Source: Actinoplanes oblitus
Lineage (GTDB): Bacteria; Actinomycetota; Actinomycetes; Mycobacteriales; Micromonosporaceae
Direction of reading: 5' to 3'
Length of the DNA: 64,000 nucleotides
Assembly (NCBI RefSeq): GCF_030252345.1
Contig: NZ_CP126980.1
Location: 9,185,501-9,249,500 of the forward strand
Below, piece after piece: positions 1-7,591 of this stretch; position 1 is the stretch's first letter; each line of letters opens with the position of its first letter. The position numbers were made by a program, and so were the translations under genes. The notes below the pieces were generated by a model. That model was given only the letters and a program-made list of their open reading frames with translations. It was not told where the DNA came from and ran no database searches.

Positions 1-263
1 TCCGCCTCCGCCACCGCGCCACCGGCGACCAGGTCACCGGCCGGGATCGGCTCGTCGAAGGCGCGGCGCAGGTAGGCCAGGGCGAGGTACTCCCCGGCTT
101 TCTCCACCCGGCCCAGGGCCACCACGTGGTCGTCGGCGATCAGCAGCGCCTCGTCGCCGGGCGACACGCCGGCCGGGCCGCCCTTCACCACCACGACGTC
201 CTGCTGGAACAACCGCTCCGTCGCCCACTGCTCCGACGGGATGACCACCGACCATCGCACCAT
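1..263 (-). CDS. Hypothetical protein, 3' part cut by the window edge
   Basis: The minus-strand frame starts with ATG at 263 and stays open to the first base of the window, so only the N-terminal 87 residues are visible. The start lies 5 bases after the stop of the upstream tag gene, so it is probably the last known member of the DivIVA-SRPBCC-tag operon. The peptide begins MVRWSVVIPSEQW and has a small beta-rich pattern (GDEALLIADDHVVALGRV) that could be a PUA/EVE-like fold, but I do not recognise the family and assign no function. Confidence 0.6.
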   Translation of the reverse strand, partial: MVRWSVVIPSEQWATERLFQQDVVVVKGGPAGVSPGDEALLIADDHVVALGRVEKAGEYLALAYLRRAFDEPIPAGDLVAGGAVAEA

Positions 264-267
264 GGCC

Positions 268-846
268 CTATCCCATCACGGGAACCCAGCAGCCGATGAG
301 GTGGTCGTCAACCATGCCGGTGGCCTGCATCAACGCGTACGCCGTGGTGGGCCCGACGAACTTGAAACCGCGCTTCTTCAGCGTCTTGGCCAGCGCGGTG
401 GACTCCGGTGTCACGGCCGGGATGTCGGAGCGTCGCGCCGGCCGGGGGCGGGGTGCCGGCGCGAAGGACCAGAGCAACTCGGTCAGCTCGCCGGGCGCCA
501 GCTCGGCGGCGACGCGGGCGTTGTGCAGCGCGGCGTCGACCTTCATCCGGTTCCGCACGATGCCCGGGTCGGCCATCAGCCGGGCCGCGTCGGCCTCGCC
601 GAACGAGGCGACCTTGGCGATCGCGAAATCCTGGAAGGCCGCCCGGAACGCCGGGCGCTTGCGCAGGATGGTGATCCAGGACAGCCCGGACTGGAACGCC
701 TCCAGGGTGAGCCGCTCGAACAGCGCGTCGTCGCCGCGGACCGGCTTGCCCCACTCCTCGTCGTGGTACACCGAGTAGTCCGGCGAGCCGGCGCCCCAGA
801 AACAGCGGGCCCTGCCGTCGTCGCCGATCGCCAGGTCGCCGGTCAC
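268..846 (-). CDS. tag: DNA-3-methyladenine glycosylase I
   Basis: Excises 3-methyladenine from alkylated DNA at the start of base excision repair. The 192-residue product is close to the usual Tag size (about 190). The four zinc ligands of the family are visible as Cys15, His28 (in YHDEEWG), and His182 and Cys186 (in VDDHLIGCW). The substrate-pocket segment FERLTLEAFQSGLSW and the motif KKRGFKFVGPTTAYALMQATG are also present. The GTG start at 846 overlaps the stop of the upstream SRPBCC gene in a GTGA junction, which argues for this start and for translational coupling. A longer reading upstream would run through the SRPBCC gene and is not credible. Confidence 0.93.
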   Translation of the reverse strand: MTGDLAIGDDGRARCFWGAGSPDYSVYHDEEWGKPVRGDDALFERLTLEAFQSGLSWITILRKRPAFRAAFQDFAIAKVASFGEADAARLMADPGIVRNRMKVDAALHNARVAAELAPGELTELLWSFAPAPRPRPARRSDIPAVTPESTALAKTLKKRGFKFVGPTTAYALMQATGMVDDHLIGCWVPVMG

Positions 847-1316
847 GGCAGCCGGCCCTGCTCGACCAGGCGGCCGAAGCGCTTCAGGGCGCCGGTGAAG
901 CTGAGCTTGGAGCCCGGCCAGAGGACCGGCCAGGCGATCTTGCCGACCGGGCCGGGTGGCAGGTGGAACCACTCGTGCAGGACCACCTGGGTGCGGTCGC
1001 CGGACATCGCGGTGCAGCGCATCGAGCCGGGGCCACGCAGCACCTTGCCGCAGTGCACGACGCGGACCTCGTACGGCGCGTTCACCTTCACCACGCGCAG
1101 CTCGTCCCGCAGCACCGCCGGGCCGAGCGCGGTGACCGCCTCGACCAGGCTGCCCTCGCCACCGTCGCCCTCGACCACCCGGACCCGGGTGAACGGGATC
1201 CACTCGGACTGTTTCTCCCAGTCCATGAACGCGGCGAAGACCTTCGCGGCCGGGGCGTTCACGATCACCGTGGCGGTGACCTCCCCGGTACCCGGTTCGG
1301 CGGCGTCGTCGCTCAT
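843..1316 (-). CDS. SRPBCC (START/polyketide-cyclase-like) family protein
   Basis: A 157-residue protein with the helix-grip pattern of the SRPBCC superfamily: an N-terminal strand (VTATVIVNAPAAKVFAAFMDWEKQSEWIPFTRVRVVEG), central strands, and a C-terminal long helix (SKLSFTGALKRFGRLVEQG). Such proteins bind hydrophobic ligands in a cavity; no ligand or reaction can be read from the sequence. It overlaps the DivIVA-domain gene upstream and tag downstream by 4 bases each, so the three are translationally coupled. The link with tag and DivIVA suggests a housekeeping role, but this is inference. Confidence 0.85.
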   Translation of the reverse strand: MSDDAAEPGTGEVTATVIVNAPAAKVFAAFMDWEKQSEWIPFTRVRVVEGDGGEGSLVEAVTALGPAVLRDELRVVKVNAPYEVRVVHCGKVLRGPGSMRCTAMSGDRTQVVLHEWFHLPPGPVGKIAWPVLWPGSKLSFTGALKRFGRLVEQGRLP

Positions 1317-1789
1317 CGGCTCTCCGCCGGCTCCTCGTCGGCCTTCTCCTCGACCTGGTCCGCCGCGACCTCGTCGGCCGGCACCTCGTCCGCCGGGACC
1401 TCCGCCACGACGGGCTCGGCGGAGCCCGGCGCGACGGCTGCCTCGCGGGCCGCCCGCAGCGCGTCGGCGTCCGCCGTCCGGCCCTCGCGCAACGCCGTCA
1501 CCTCGGCCTCCAGCACCCCGATCAGTTCACCCTTGTAGCCGATGTCGTACGCCGCCCGCTGCAGCGCCTGATCGACCTGGGACATCCGGTACCCACGCCA
1601 GGCGGTGTCGAACTTCGTCCTGGCGATGTCGTCCTCGCCGAGCGGCCGGTCCCCGGGCAGCGGCACCGACTTGCCGTCCGGCTCGACCGGGGTGAGCCCG
1701 GAGTCGCCTCCGCTCAGAAGAACGGTCACGCCGAAGACGATCGTCCCGACGACCAGTGCTACGACAATGAAGAGCAGAAGCTGACTCAT
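1313..1789 (-). CDS. DivIVA domain-containing membrane protein
   Basis: A 158-residue protein with one N-terminal membrane segment (about residues 4-25, LLLFIVVALVVGTIVFGVTV), a short linker, then a DivIVA-type motif (FDTAWRGYRMSQVDQALQ, about 56-75) and a charged, Ala/Glu-rich coiled-coil tail ending in repeated PADEV units. DivIVA domains of this type bind curved membrane or act as scaffolds for polar growth. The ATG at 1789 is chosen because the membrane segment follows directly; a GTG at 1834 would add 15 residues and has a purine-rich stretch close upstream, so it cannot be excluded. First gene of the operon with the SRPBCC gene and tag. Confidence 0.8.
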   Translation of the reverse strand: MSQLLLFIVVALVVGTIVFGVTVLLSGGDSGLTPVEPDGKSVPLPGDRPLGEDDIARTKFDTAWRGYRMSQVDQALQRAAYDIGYKGELIGVLEAEVTALREGRTADADALRAAREAAVAPGSAEPVVAEVPADEVPADEVAADQVEEKADEEPAESR

Positions 1790-1969
1790 GCGCACGATGT
1801 TGACATGTCGGCTTTCCGTAGGCGAGTCCGCCACCCACCCTCAGCGCCCGGTGCGTCTCTCCGGACGCGGACCGGAAGCCGGTGATCATGGCAGTCGGTC
1901 CGCCGGCCGGTGGTCCGGATGGTGGCCGCGGTCCGGCCCGGTGCGCGGCCTGCCTTCCGGGCAGGCGCT

Positions 1970-2347
1970 TCAGCTCCAGGTCAGCACGCGCTTGCGCCAG
2001 GCGTAGAGGATGCCGAGCGCCAGGACGGCCACGAAGACACCCATCTCGGCGATCGCGGCGCCACCGAAGCCGGGCCGATCGAAGATCACCGCCCACGGGA
2101 AGAGGAAAACGGCTTCCACCGCGAAAAGCACGTAAAGGTACGCATAGACGTAGTACCTGATCTGGACCTGCGCCCAGTCCCCGCCGACCGGATCGATGCC
2201 GCTCTCATAGGGGATGCGCTTGCCGACCGGCTCGGCGGGCCGGGCCGGACGCAGCAGACGGTTCGCGCCGAACGCTGCCACGAACAGCAAAACCCCAGCT
2301 AGCAGGACCAGCCCGAGGGTGGCGTAGGAGCCGAGATAACCGTCCAC
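1970..2347 (-). CDS. nuoA: NADH-quinone oxidoreductase subunit A, orphan copy
   Basis: A 125-residue membrane protein with three predicted helices (about 8-30, 63-85 and 95-116). The loop signature RIPYESGIDPVGGDWAQVQIRYYVYAYLYVLFAVEAVFLFPWA is that of NuoA/ND3, with Ser in place of the Cys seen in many homologues (YECG). NuoA is a proton-channel subunit of complex I, yet no other nuo gene is next to it. It diverges from korA across a 176-base gap. In S. coelicolor a second nuo cluster lies beside kor genes (from memory), so this may be a remnant of such a cluster, or a replacement subunit for a main nuo operon elsewhere. Confidence 0.92.
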   Translation of the reverse strand: MDGYLGSYATLGLVLLAGVLLFVAAFGANRLLRPARPAEPVGKRIPYESGIDPVGGDWAQVQIRYYVYAYLYVLFAVEAVFLFPWAVIFDRPGFGGAAIAEMGVFVAVLALGILYAWRKRVLTWS

Positions 2348-2523
2348 GATCGTGCAGCCTACCCAAGACCACTAGCTCGGGGGAGCACCGGATGGCTACT
2401 GTGGGCAACGGTCCGCGGCGGCTCAGGTAAGGGGCGGCGAAGTAGTGTGGAAGTGACGATTGTGCGGGCCGGCTCATCGACGTGCGTACACAAGATCGGC
2501 CCGCGCTCTTTGGAGGTTGAAAC

Positions 2524-4377
2524 GTGGCCGCTCCCGCGAAACGAGTCGAACAGCTGGACCGGGTGGTCATCCGGTTCGCCGGTGACTCGGGCGATGGCAT
2601 GCAGCTCACCGGTGACCGGTTCACCTCGGAGACCGCGCAGCTCGGCAACGACATCTCGACGCTGCCGAACTTCCCCGCCGAGATCCGCGCGCCCGCCGGC
2701 ACCCTGCCGGGCGTCTCGAGTTTCCAGGTCCATTTCGCCGACTACGACATCCTGACCCCCGGCGACTCGCCGAACGTGCTGGTCGCGATGAACCCGGCCG
2801 CGCTGCGGGCGAACCTGTCCGAGCTGCCGGCCGGCGCCGATCTGATCATCAACACCGACGAGTTCACCAAGCGCAACCTGGCCAAGGTGGGCTATGCGAC
2901 CAGCCCGCTGGACGACGGGTCGCTCGCCGACTACGCGGTGCACCCGGTCGCGCTGACCTCGATGACCGTCGGCGCGCTGGCCGGCCTCGGCATCGCGAAG
3001 AAGGACGCCGAGCGGGCCAAGAACATGTTCGCCCTCGGCCTGCTCTGCTGGATGTACTCGCGACCATTCGAGTCCACCCTGCGCTTCCTGGAGCGCAAGT
3101 TCGCCAAGCGACCGGAGCTGGTCGAGGCGAACAAGACGGCCTTCCAGGCGGGGTGGAACTACGGCGAGACCACCGAGGCCTTCTCGGTGCGCTACGAGAT
3201 CAAGCCGGCCCGGATGCGCCCGGGGACGTACAAGAACATCACCGGCAACCAGGCGCTCGCGCTCGGCCTGGTCGCCGCGGCGGTGCGGTCCAAGCTGCCG
3301 CTCTTCCTCGGGGCGTACCCGATCACCCCGGCCTCGGACATCCTGCACGAGCTCGCCAAGCACAAGCGGTTCGGCGTCACCACCATGCAGGCCGAGGACG
3401 AGATCGCGGCGGTCGGTGCGGCGCTCGGGGCGTCCTACGGCGGCGCGCTCGGCGTCACCACCACCTCCGGGCCGGGCGTGGCGCTCAAGGGCGAGACCAT
3501 CTCCCTCGCGATCGCGCTGGAGCTGCCGCTGGTCATCGTCGACGTGCAGCGGGCCGGGCCGTCCACCGGCATGCCGACCAAGACCGAGCAGGCCGACCTC
3601 AACATGGCTCTGTACGGCCGGCACGGTGAGGCACCCCTGGCCGTGATCGCGCCCCAGTCCCCGTCGGACTGCTTCCACGCCGCGTTGGAGGCGGCGCGGA
3701 TCGCTCTGACCTACCGGACGCCCGTCATCCTGCTCTCCGACAACTACGTGGCGAACGGGTCCGAGCCGTGGCTGCTGCCGTCGGTGGACGAGTTGCCGGA
3801 CCTGTCGGTGGAGTTCACCACGGCGCCCAACTCCCCGGACGGGAAGTTCCTGCCGTACCTGCGAGATCCGCAGACGCTCGCCCGGCCGTGGGCGGTCCCC
3901 GGCACGCCCGGCCTGGAGCACCGCATCGGCGGCCTGGAAAAGGCGGACAAGACCGGCGACATCTCCTACGATCCCGCCAATCACGAGTTCATGGTGCGTA
4001 CCCGGGCCGCGCGGATCGAGGCGATCCAGGTCCCGGACGTCGACGTCGAGGATCCCGAGGAGAACGCCCGGGTGCTGGTGCTGGGCTGGGGCTCGACCTA
4101 CGGCCCGATCGGCGCGGCCTGCCGGGCGCTGCGGCAGCGCGGCCTGACCATCGCGCAGGCGCACCTGAGGCACCTGTCGCCCCTCCCCGACAACCTGGGC
4201 GAGGTCCTGAAATCCTATGACAGGGTGGTGATCCCGGAGATGAACCTCGGCCAGCTCGCCCACGTGATCCGGGCCAGATACCTTGTCGACGCGGTGCCGT
4301 TCAACCAGGTCAGCGGCCTGCCGTTCACCGCGGCCACGCTGGAGAGCATGCTGGAGGACGTGGTCAAGAATGGCTAG
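2524..4377 (+). CDS. korA: 2-oxoacid:ferredoxin oxidoreductase, fused gamma/alpha subunit
   Basis: Forms with KorB a CoA-dependent 2-oxoacid (probably 2-oxoglutarate) ferredoxin oxidoreductase that gives an acyl-CoA, CO2 and reduced ferredoxin. The 617 residues hold a gamma domain first (about 12-190, starting VVIRFAGDSGDGMQLTGDRF), then the alpha domain with YPITPASDILHELA, the thiamine-activating Glu region (MQAEDEIAAVGAALGASYGG) and a C-terminal transketolase-like domain. The GTG start at 2524 has a good ribosome-binding site (GGAGG, 7 bases upstream). The stop overlaps the start of korB by 8 bases, typical of coupled korAB. Confidence 0.95.
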   Translation: MAAPAKRVEQLDRVVIRFAGDSGDGMQLTGDRFTSETAQLGNDISTLPNFPAEIRAPAGTLPGVSSFQVHFADYDILTPGDSPNVLVAMNPAALRANLSELPAGADLIINTDEFTKRNLAKVGYATSPLDDGSLADYAVHPVALTSMTVGALAGLGIAKKDAERAKNMFALGLLCWMYSRPFESTLRFLERKFAKRPELVEANKTAFQAGWNYGETTEAFSVRYEIKPARMRPGTYKNITGNQALALGLVAAAVRSKLPLFLGAYPITPASDILHELAKHKRFGVTTMQAEDEIAAVGAALGASYGGALGVTTTSGPGVALKGETISLAIALELPLVIVDVQRAGPSTGMPTKTEQADLNMALYGRHGEAPLAVIAPQSPSDCFHAALEAARIALTYRTPVILLSDNYVANGSEPWLLPSVDELPDLSVEFTTAPNSPDGKFLPYLRDPQTLARPWAVPGTPGLEHRIGGLEKADKTGDISYDPANHEFMVRTRAARIEAIQVPDVDVEDPEENARVLVLGWGSTYGPIGAACRALRQRGLTIAQAHLRHLSPLPDNLGEVLKSYDRVVIPEMNLGQLAHVIRARYLVDAVPFNQVSGLPFTAATLESMLEDVVKNG

Positions 4378-5386
4378 CCCGACGATCCCGTTGAAGCTGA
4401 CCGCCAAGGACTTCAAGTCCGATCAGGAAGTCCGCTGGTGCCCCGGCTGCGGTGACTACGCCATCCTGGCCGCGGTGCAGGGCTTCATGCCGGAGCTGGG
4501 CATCCCCCGGGAGAACATCGTCTTCGTCTCCGGGATCGGCTGCTCGTCGCGATTCCCGTACTACATGAACACCTACGGGATGCACTCGATCCACGGACGC
4601 GCGCCGGCGATCGCCACCGGCCTGTCCGCGTCCCGCCCCGACCTCAGCGTCTGGGTGGTGACCGGCGACGGCGACGCGCTCTCGATCGGCGGCAACCACC
4701 TCATCCACGCGCTGCGCCGCAACGTCAACCTGAAGATCCTGCTGTTCAACAACCGGATCTACGGCCTGACCAAGGGGCAGTACTCGCCCACCTCCGAGCT
4801 CGGCAAAATCACCAAGTCGACGCCGGCCGGCTCGGCGGACTCGCCGTTCAACCCGCTCTCGCTCGCGCTGGGCGCCGAGGCGACGTTCGTGGCTCGCACC
4901 ATCGACTCGGACCGCAAGCACCTGCAGTCGGTGCTGCGGGCCGCCGCGGCCCACGAGGGCTCCGCGTTCGTCGAGATCTACCAGAACTGCAACATCTTCA
5001 ACGACGGCGCCTTCGACCTGATCAAGGACGCCGACACCCGCGACGAGCACCTGATCCGCCTGGAGCAGGGCCAGCCGATCACCTTCGGCGCCGACGGCCA
5101 GTATTCCGTCGTACACCCGGAGGGCAGCTTCGGCCTCCAGGTCCAGCAGGGCGGCCAGGCCATCGTCCACGACGCGACGGTCGACGACCCGGCCTACGCG
5201 TTCGCCCTGAGCCGCCTCTCCGGCTCCGACCTGCACACCACCCCGATCGGCGTCTTCCGCGACGTCAAGCGGCCGTCCTACGACGAGATCGTCCGCAAAC
5301 AGCTCCTGGACGCCACGACCACCGGCACCCCCGAGGAGATGCTCACCGACCTCCTCAACAGCGGCGACACCTGGACCATCATGTAA
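4370..5386 (+). CDS. korB: 2-oxoacid:ferredoxin oxidoreductase, beta subunit
   Basis: The thiamine-diphosphate-binding partner of KorA. The 338 residues include CPGCGDYAIL near residue 24 and GIGCSSRFPYYMNTYG, whose cysteines are expected to ligate the 4Fe-4S cluster of this subunit, and the cofactor motif GDGDALSIGGNH followed by NNRIYGLTKGQYSPTS. The ATG at 4370 lies inside the 3' end of korA; starts further upstream would lie deep inside korA. A strong hairpin at 5455-5481 follows, so the transcript probably ends here. The oxygen-tolerant KorAB of actinobacteria can bypass 2-oxoglutarate dehydrogenase in the TCA cycle (family knowledge). Confidence 0.95.
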   Translation: MASPTIPLKLTAKDFKSDQEVRWCPGCGDYAILAAVQGFMPELGIPRENIVFVSGIGCSSRFPYYMNTYGMHSIHGRAPAIATGLSASRPDLSVWVVTGDGDALSIGGNHLIHALRRNVNLKILLFNNRIYGLTKGQYSPTSELGKITKSTPAGSADSPFNPLSLALGAEATFVARTIDSDRKHLQSVLRAAAAHEGSAFVEIYQNCNIFNDGAFDLIKDADTRDEHLIRLEQGQPITFGADGQYSVVHPEGSFGLQVQQGGQAIVHDATVDDPAYAFALSRLSGSDLHTTPIGVFRDVKRPSYDEIVRKQLLDATTTGTPEEMLTDLLNSGDTWTIM

Positions 5387-5454
5387 ACCCCACGCTCCCC
5401 GAGACGTCTGATCCGGCGCCTCCGGCAGTCCCGGGGTCCCCCGACCGCGCGAAA

Positions 5455-5481
5455 GGTCCGGCACCGCTTCGGTGCCGGACC
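5455..5481 (+). terminator. Hairpin terminator after korB
   Basis: Perfect 11-bp arms (GGTCCGGCACC and its complement) enclose a GCTTC loop, followed by a short pyrimidine run (GTCCTTTCC). It is 69 bases after the korB stop. Confidence 0.75.
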
Positions 5482-5656
5482 GTCCTTTCCGGTACGCCCT
5501 TCCCGTCCCCACCCGCACAGCCCCGTCCCGTGCCTCGGCGCCAGGCCGCCCCCACCTCACGACCGCGAGGCCGCATCCGGGCCAAGCCGCCCCTTCCGGT
5601 GGTCCGCCCAAACCCCAACCCCGTCGGCTGGTGCTCACGGTGCTCTCCGACCCGCC

Positions 5657-6300
5657 GACACCACCATGCGCGCCAGCCCGCCCGACTCGTGGGCCCCGGC
5701 TGGCCGTGACGGTGGCCTCCGAACCCGCGACACCACCATGAGCACCAGCCCACCAGTCACGGCTGGCCGTCACGGTGGTCTCGGGGCCCGGGACACCACC
5801 GCCAGCACCAGCCCACCCGGTCACGCCGGTCGCGGCTGGCCGTGACGGTGGCCTCCGAACCCGCGACACCACCATGAGCACCAGCCCACCGGCCACGGCT
5901 GGCCGTCACGGTGGTCTCGGGGCCCGGGACACCACCGTGAGCACCAGCCCACCCGGTCGCGGCGGTTGCGGCTGGTCGTGACGGTGGTCTCCGGGGACGG
6001 GACACCACCGTGAGCACCAGCCCACCCGACTCGTGGGTTGCGGCTGGCCGTCACGGTGGTCTCCGGGGACGGGACACCACCGTGAGCACCAGCCCACCCG
6101 GCCGCGGCGGTTGCGGCTGACCGTGACGGTGGTCTCCGGGGACGGGACACCACCGTGAGCACCAGCCCACCCGGTCACGGCGGTTGCGGCTGGCCGTGAC
6201 GGTGGTCTCCGGGGGCGGGACACCACCGTGAGTGGCAGCTCACCCGACTCGTGGGAGCGGCTGGTCGTGACGGTGGGGTCTGGGGCGGGGGACCACGGTG
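5657..6300. repeat. Tandem array of 63/72-73-bp hairpin-bearing units
   Basis: Units begin with GACACCACC at 5657, 5729, 5792, 5865, 5928, 6001, 6073, 6146 and 6219, with a degenerate last start at 6291. The spacing is 72, 63, 73, 63, 73, 72, 73, 73 and 72 bases; the short units lack about 10 bases in the middle. At every junction CACGGTGGT (or ACGGTGGT) is followed about 15 bases later by its complement ACCACCGTG, and outer GCTGG/CCAGC arms extend the stem. The region therefore encodes a row of imperfect hairpins. All frames give low-complexity peptides without a convincing start, so I regard it as non-coding. It fills most of the gap between korB and the channel gene. Confidence 0.9.
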
Positions 6301-6320
6301 CATGGCAGCCGGGGTGGGAG

Positions 6321-6459
6321 GGGCCGGGGTTGGCGGTCGTGGGCGGCGGCGGGCGTCGCCCTGGAGGGGTGGGCGTTTTGGACGCGCCAGCGTCCTGCCC
6401 GGCCCGGAAGGGTCCCTGGCGGGAGCGACGATCAGTGATCAGCGCGGATCCGAGTCAGC
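6321..6459. repeat. Dispersed repeat element, copy A
   Basis: The last 50 bases (6410-6459, ending GATCCGAGTCAGC) are identical to 36412-36461. Upstream similarity continues in patches: GGGGTTGGCG at 6326, GGGCGTCGCC at 6351, TGGACGCGC at 6379. The element is thus at least 110-140 bp long. It contains the sub-palindrome GATCAGTGATC. Confidence 0.85.
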
Positions 6460-6494
6460 GAGATCTTGAATTTGATCTTGCTGACTCGGATCCG
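6445..6494 (-). terminator. Stem-loop after the potassium channel gene, partly inside the dispersed repeat
   Basis: Perfect 15-bp arms (CGGATCCGAGTCAGC at 6445-6459 and its complement at 6480-6494) enclose a 20-base AT-rich loop. It begins 5 bases beyond the stop of the channel gene. There is no long T run, so terminator activity is inferred from position. The left arm is the end of the dispersed repeat. Confidence 0.6.
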
Positions 6495-6499
6495 GCGAC

Positions 6500-7516
6500 T
6501 CAGACCGACACCCCTGTCGACGTGCTGTCCTCGTCGCGGATGTAGACCAGCAGGTCGCCGGTTTCGATGGTGACGGCCTGCTCGCCGCCGAGCGGGAGCA
6601 CCTTGCCGCGCCGGATCAAGGCCACCACCAGCGTCGGCAGCTCGCGCGGGTTGCGGCCGACCTCGGCGCGTTCCGCCGAGCGCATCGCCAGCGCCATCCC
6701 CTGGCCCGGGGTGAGCAGGTCCTCCACGACGTCGATCAGCGGCGGCGCGGTGGTGGTCAGGCCGAGCAGCCGGCCCGCCGTGGACGACGAGACGATCACG
6801 TGGTGCGCGCCGGACTGTTTGAGCAGCGCCGCGTTCTCCTGCTCGCGGACCGCCGCGATGATCCGCACCTGGCCGGCGGTCAGCTGTCGCACGGTCAGAG
6901 TGATCAGCACCGACGCCTCGTCCTGGTCGGTCGCGATGATCACCGACTTGCAGTTCTTCACGTCGGCGTCGAGCAGCACCGCGGAACGGGTGGCGTTGCC
7001 CTCGATCACCGCGAAGCCGTTCGCCGCGGCCTGCCGGACGGCCGACTCCCGGTTCTCCACGATCACGATGCGGGACTTGTCGTAACCGGTCTCCAGCAGC
7101 GCGTCGACAGCGGCCCGGCCCTTGGTGCCGTAACCGCAGATGATCACGTGGTCCTTCAACTTGCGCCTCCACCGGGCGATCCGCAGGCCCCTGCGGTACT
7201 GGTCGGTCAGCACTTCCAGCGTGGTACCGACCAGGATGATCAGGAAGAGCACCCGAGCGGGGGTGATGAACAGGACGTTGATCAGCCGGGCGCTCTGGGT
7301 GGCCGGGGTGATGTCGCCGTACCCGGTGGTGGAGAGCGAGACGACCGCGTAGTAGAAGCAGTCGAGCAGGCTGAGCCCGTCCCCGTTGACGTCGCGGTAC
7401 CCGTCGCGGTCCGCGTAGACGATCGCCACCGCGGTGACCACGAGGGTGAACGCCATCACCAGCCGGACGGCGAGGGCTCTCAGCGGTCCCTGTCGGACCA
7501 GTGGGAGGTGAATCAT
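6500..7516 (-). CDS. Two-helix potassium channel with RCK (TrkA-N/TrkA-C) domain
   Basis: A 338-residue ion channel. The first helix is about residues 15-35 (VRLVMAFTLVVTAVAIVYAD). The pore loop carries the potassium selectivity filter TTGYGD (YYAVVSLSTTGYGDITP), and a second helix follows (VLFLIILVGTTLEVL). The cytoplasmic RCK domain begins with a Rossmann motif (HVIICGYGTKGRAAVDALL) and ends with a TrkA-C-like module (LPLGGEQAVTIETGDLLVYIRD). It resembles MthK/Kch channels gated by ligands bound to RCK. The gene is monocistronic, with a stem-loop directly downstream. The ATG at 7516 gives a short N-terminus before the first helix, as in homologues. Confidence 0.92.
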   Translation of the reverse strand: MIHLPLVRQGPLRALAVRLVMAFTLVVTAVAIVYADRDGYRDVNGDGLSLLDCFYYAVVSLSTTGYGDITPATQSARLINVLFITPARVLFLIILVGTTLEVLTDQYRRGLRIARWRRKLKDHVIICGYGTKGRAAVDALLETGYDKSRIVIVENRESAVRQAAANGFAVIEGNATRSAVLLDADVKNCKSVIIATDQDEASVLITLTVRQLTAGQVRIIAAVREQENAALLKQSGAHHVIVSSSTAGRLLGLTTTAPPLIDVVEDLLTPGQGMALAMRSAERAEVGRNPRELPTLVVALIRRGKVLPLGGEQAVTIETGDLLVYIRDEDSTSTGVSV

Positions 7517-7591
7517 GGGGCCGCCTGCACGGACAACACCCTAACGGCATCGGGCGCAATGATCCGCATCACCCGCCCGGCGCGGCACCGG

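Noticed and set aside
2348..2523. Rex operator between nuoA and korA
   Set aside because: Only half-site-like strings (ATTGTGCG, TACACAAG) occur; spacing and symmetry do not fit.
2359..4416. Long minus-strand frame opposite korA (about 685 codons)
   Set aside because: It is the high-GC antisense shadow of korA; composition is Arg/Gly/Asp-rich without domains, while the plus strand has clear oxidoreductase motifs.
5757..6226. Overlapping minus-strand frames with TVVSRPRRPPSRPAAT-type repeats as a repeat protein gene
   Set aside because: They arise from the tandem DNA array in several frames at once, lack a ribosome-binding site, and have no stable frame across units of 63 and 73 bases, neither pair of which keeps phase.
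5657..6300. CRISPR array
   Set aside because: The units are contiguous and similar along their whole length; there are no unique spacers and no cas genes nearby.
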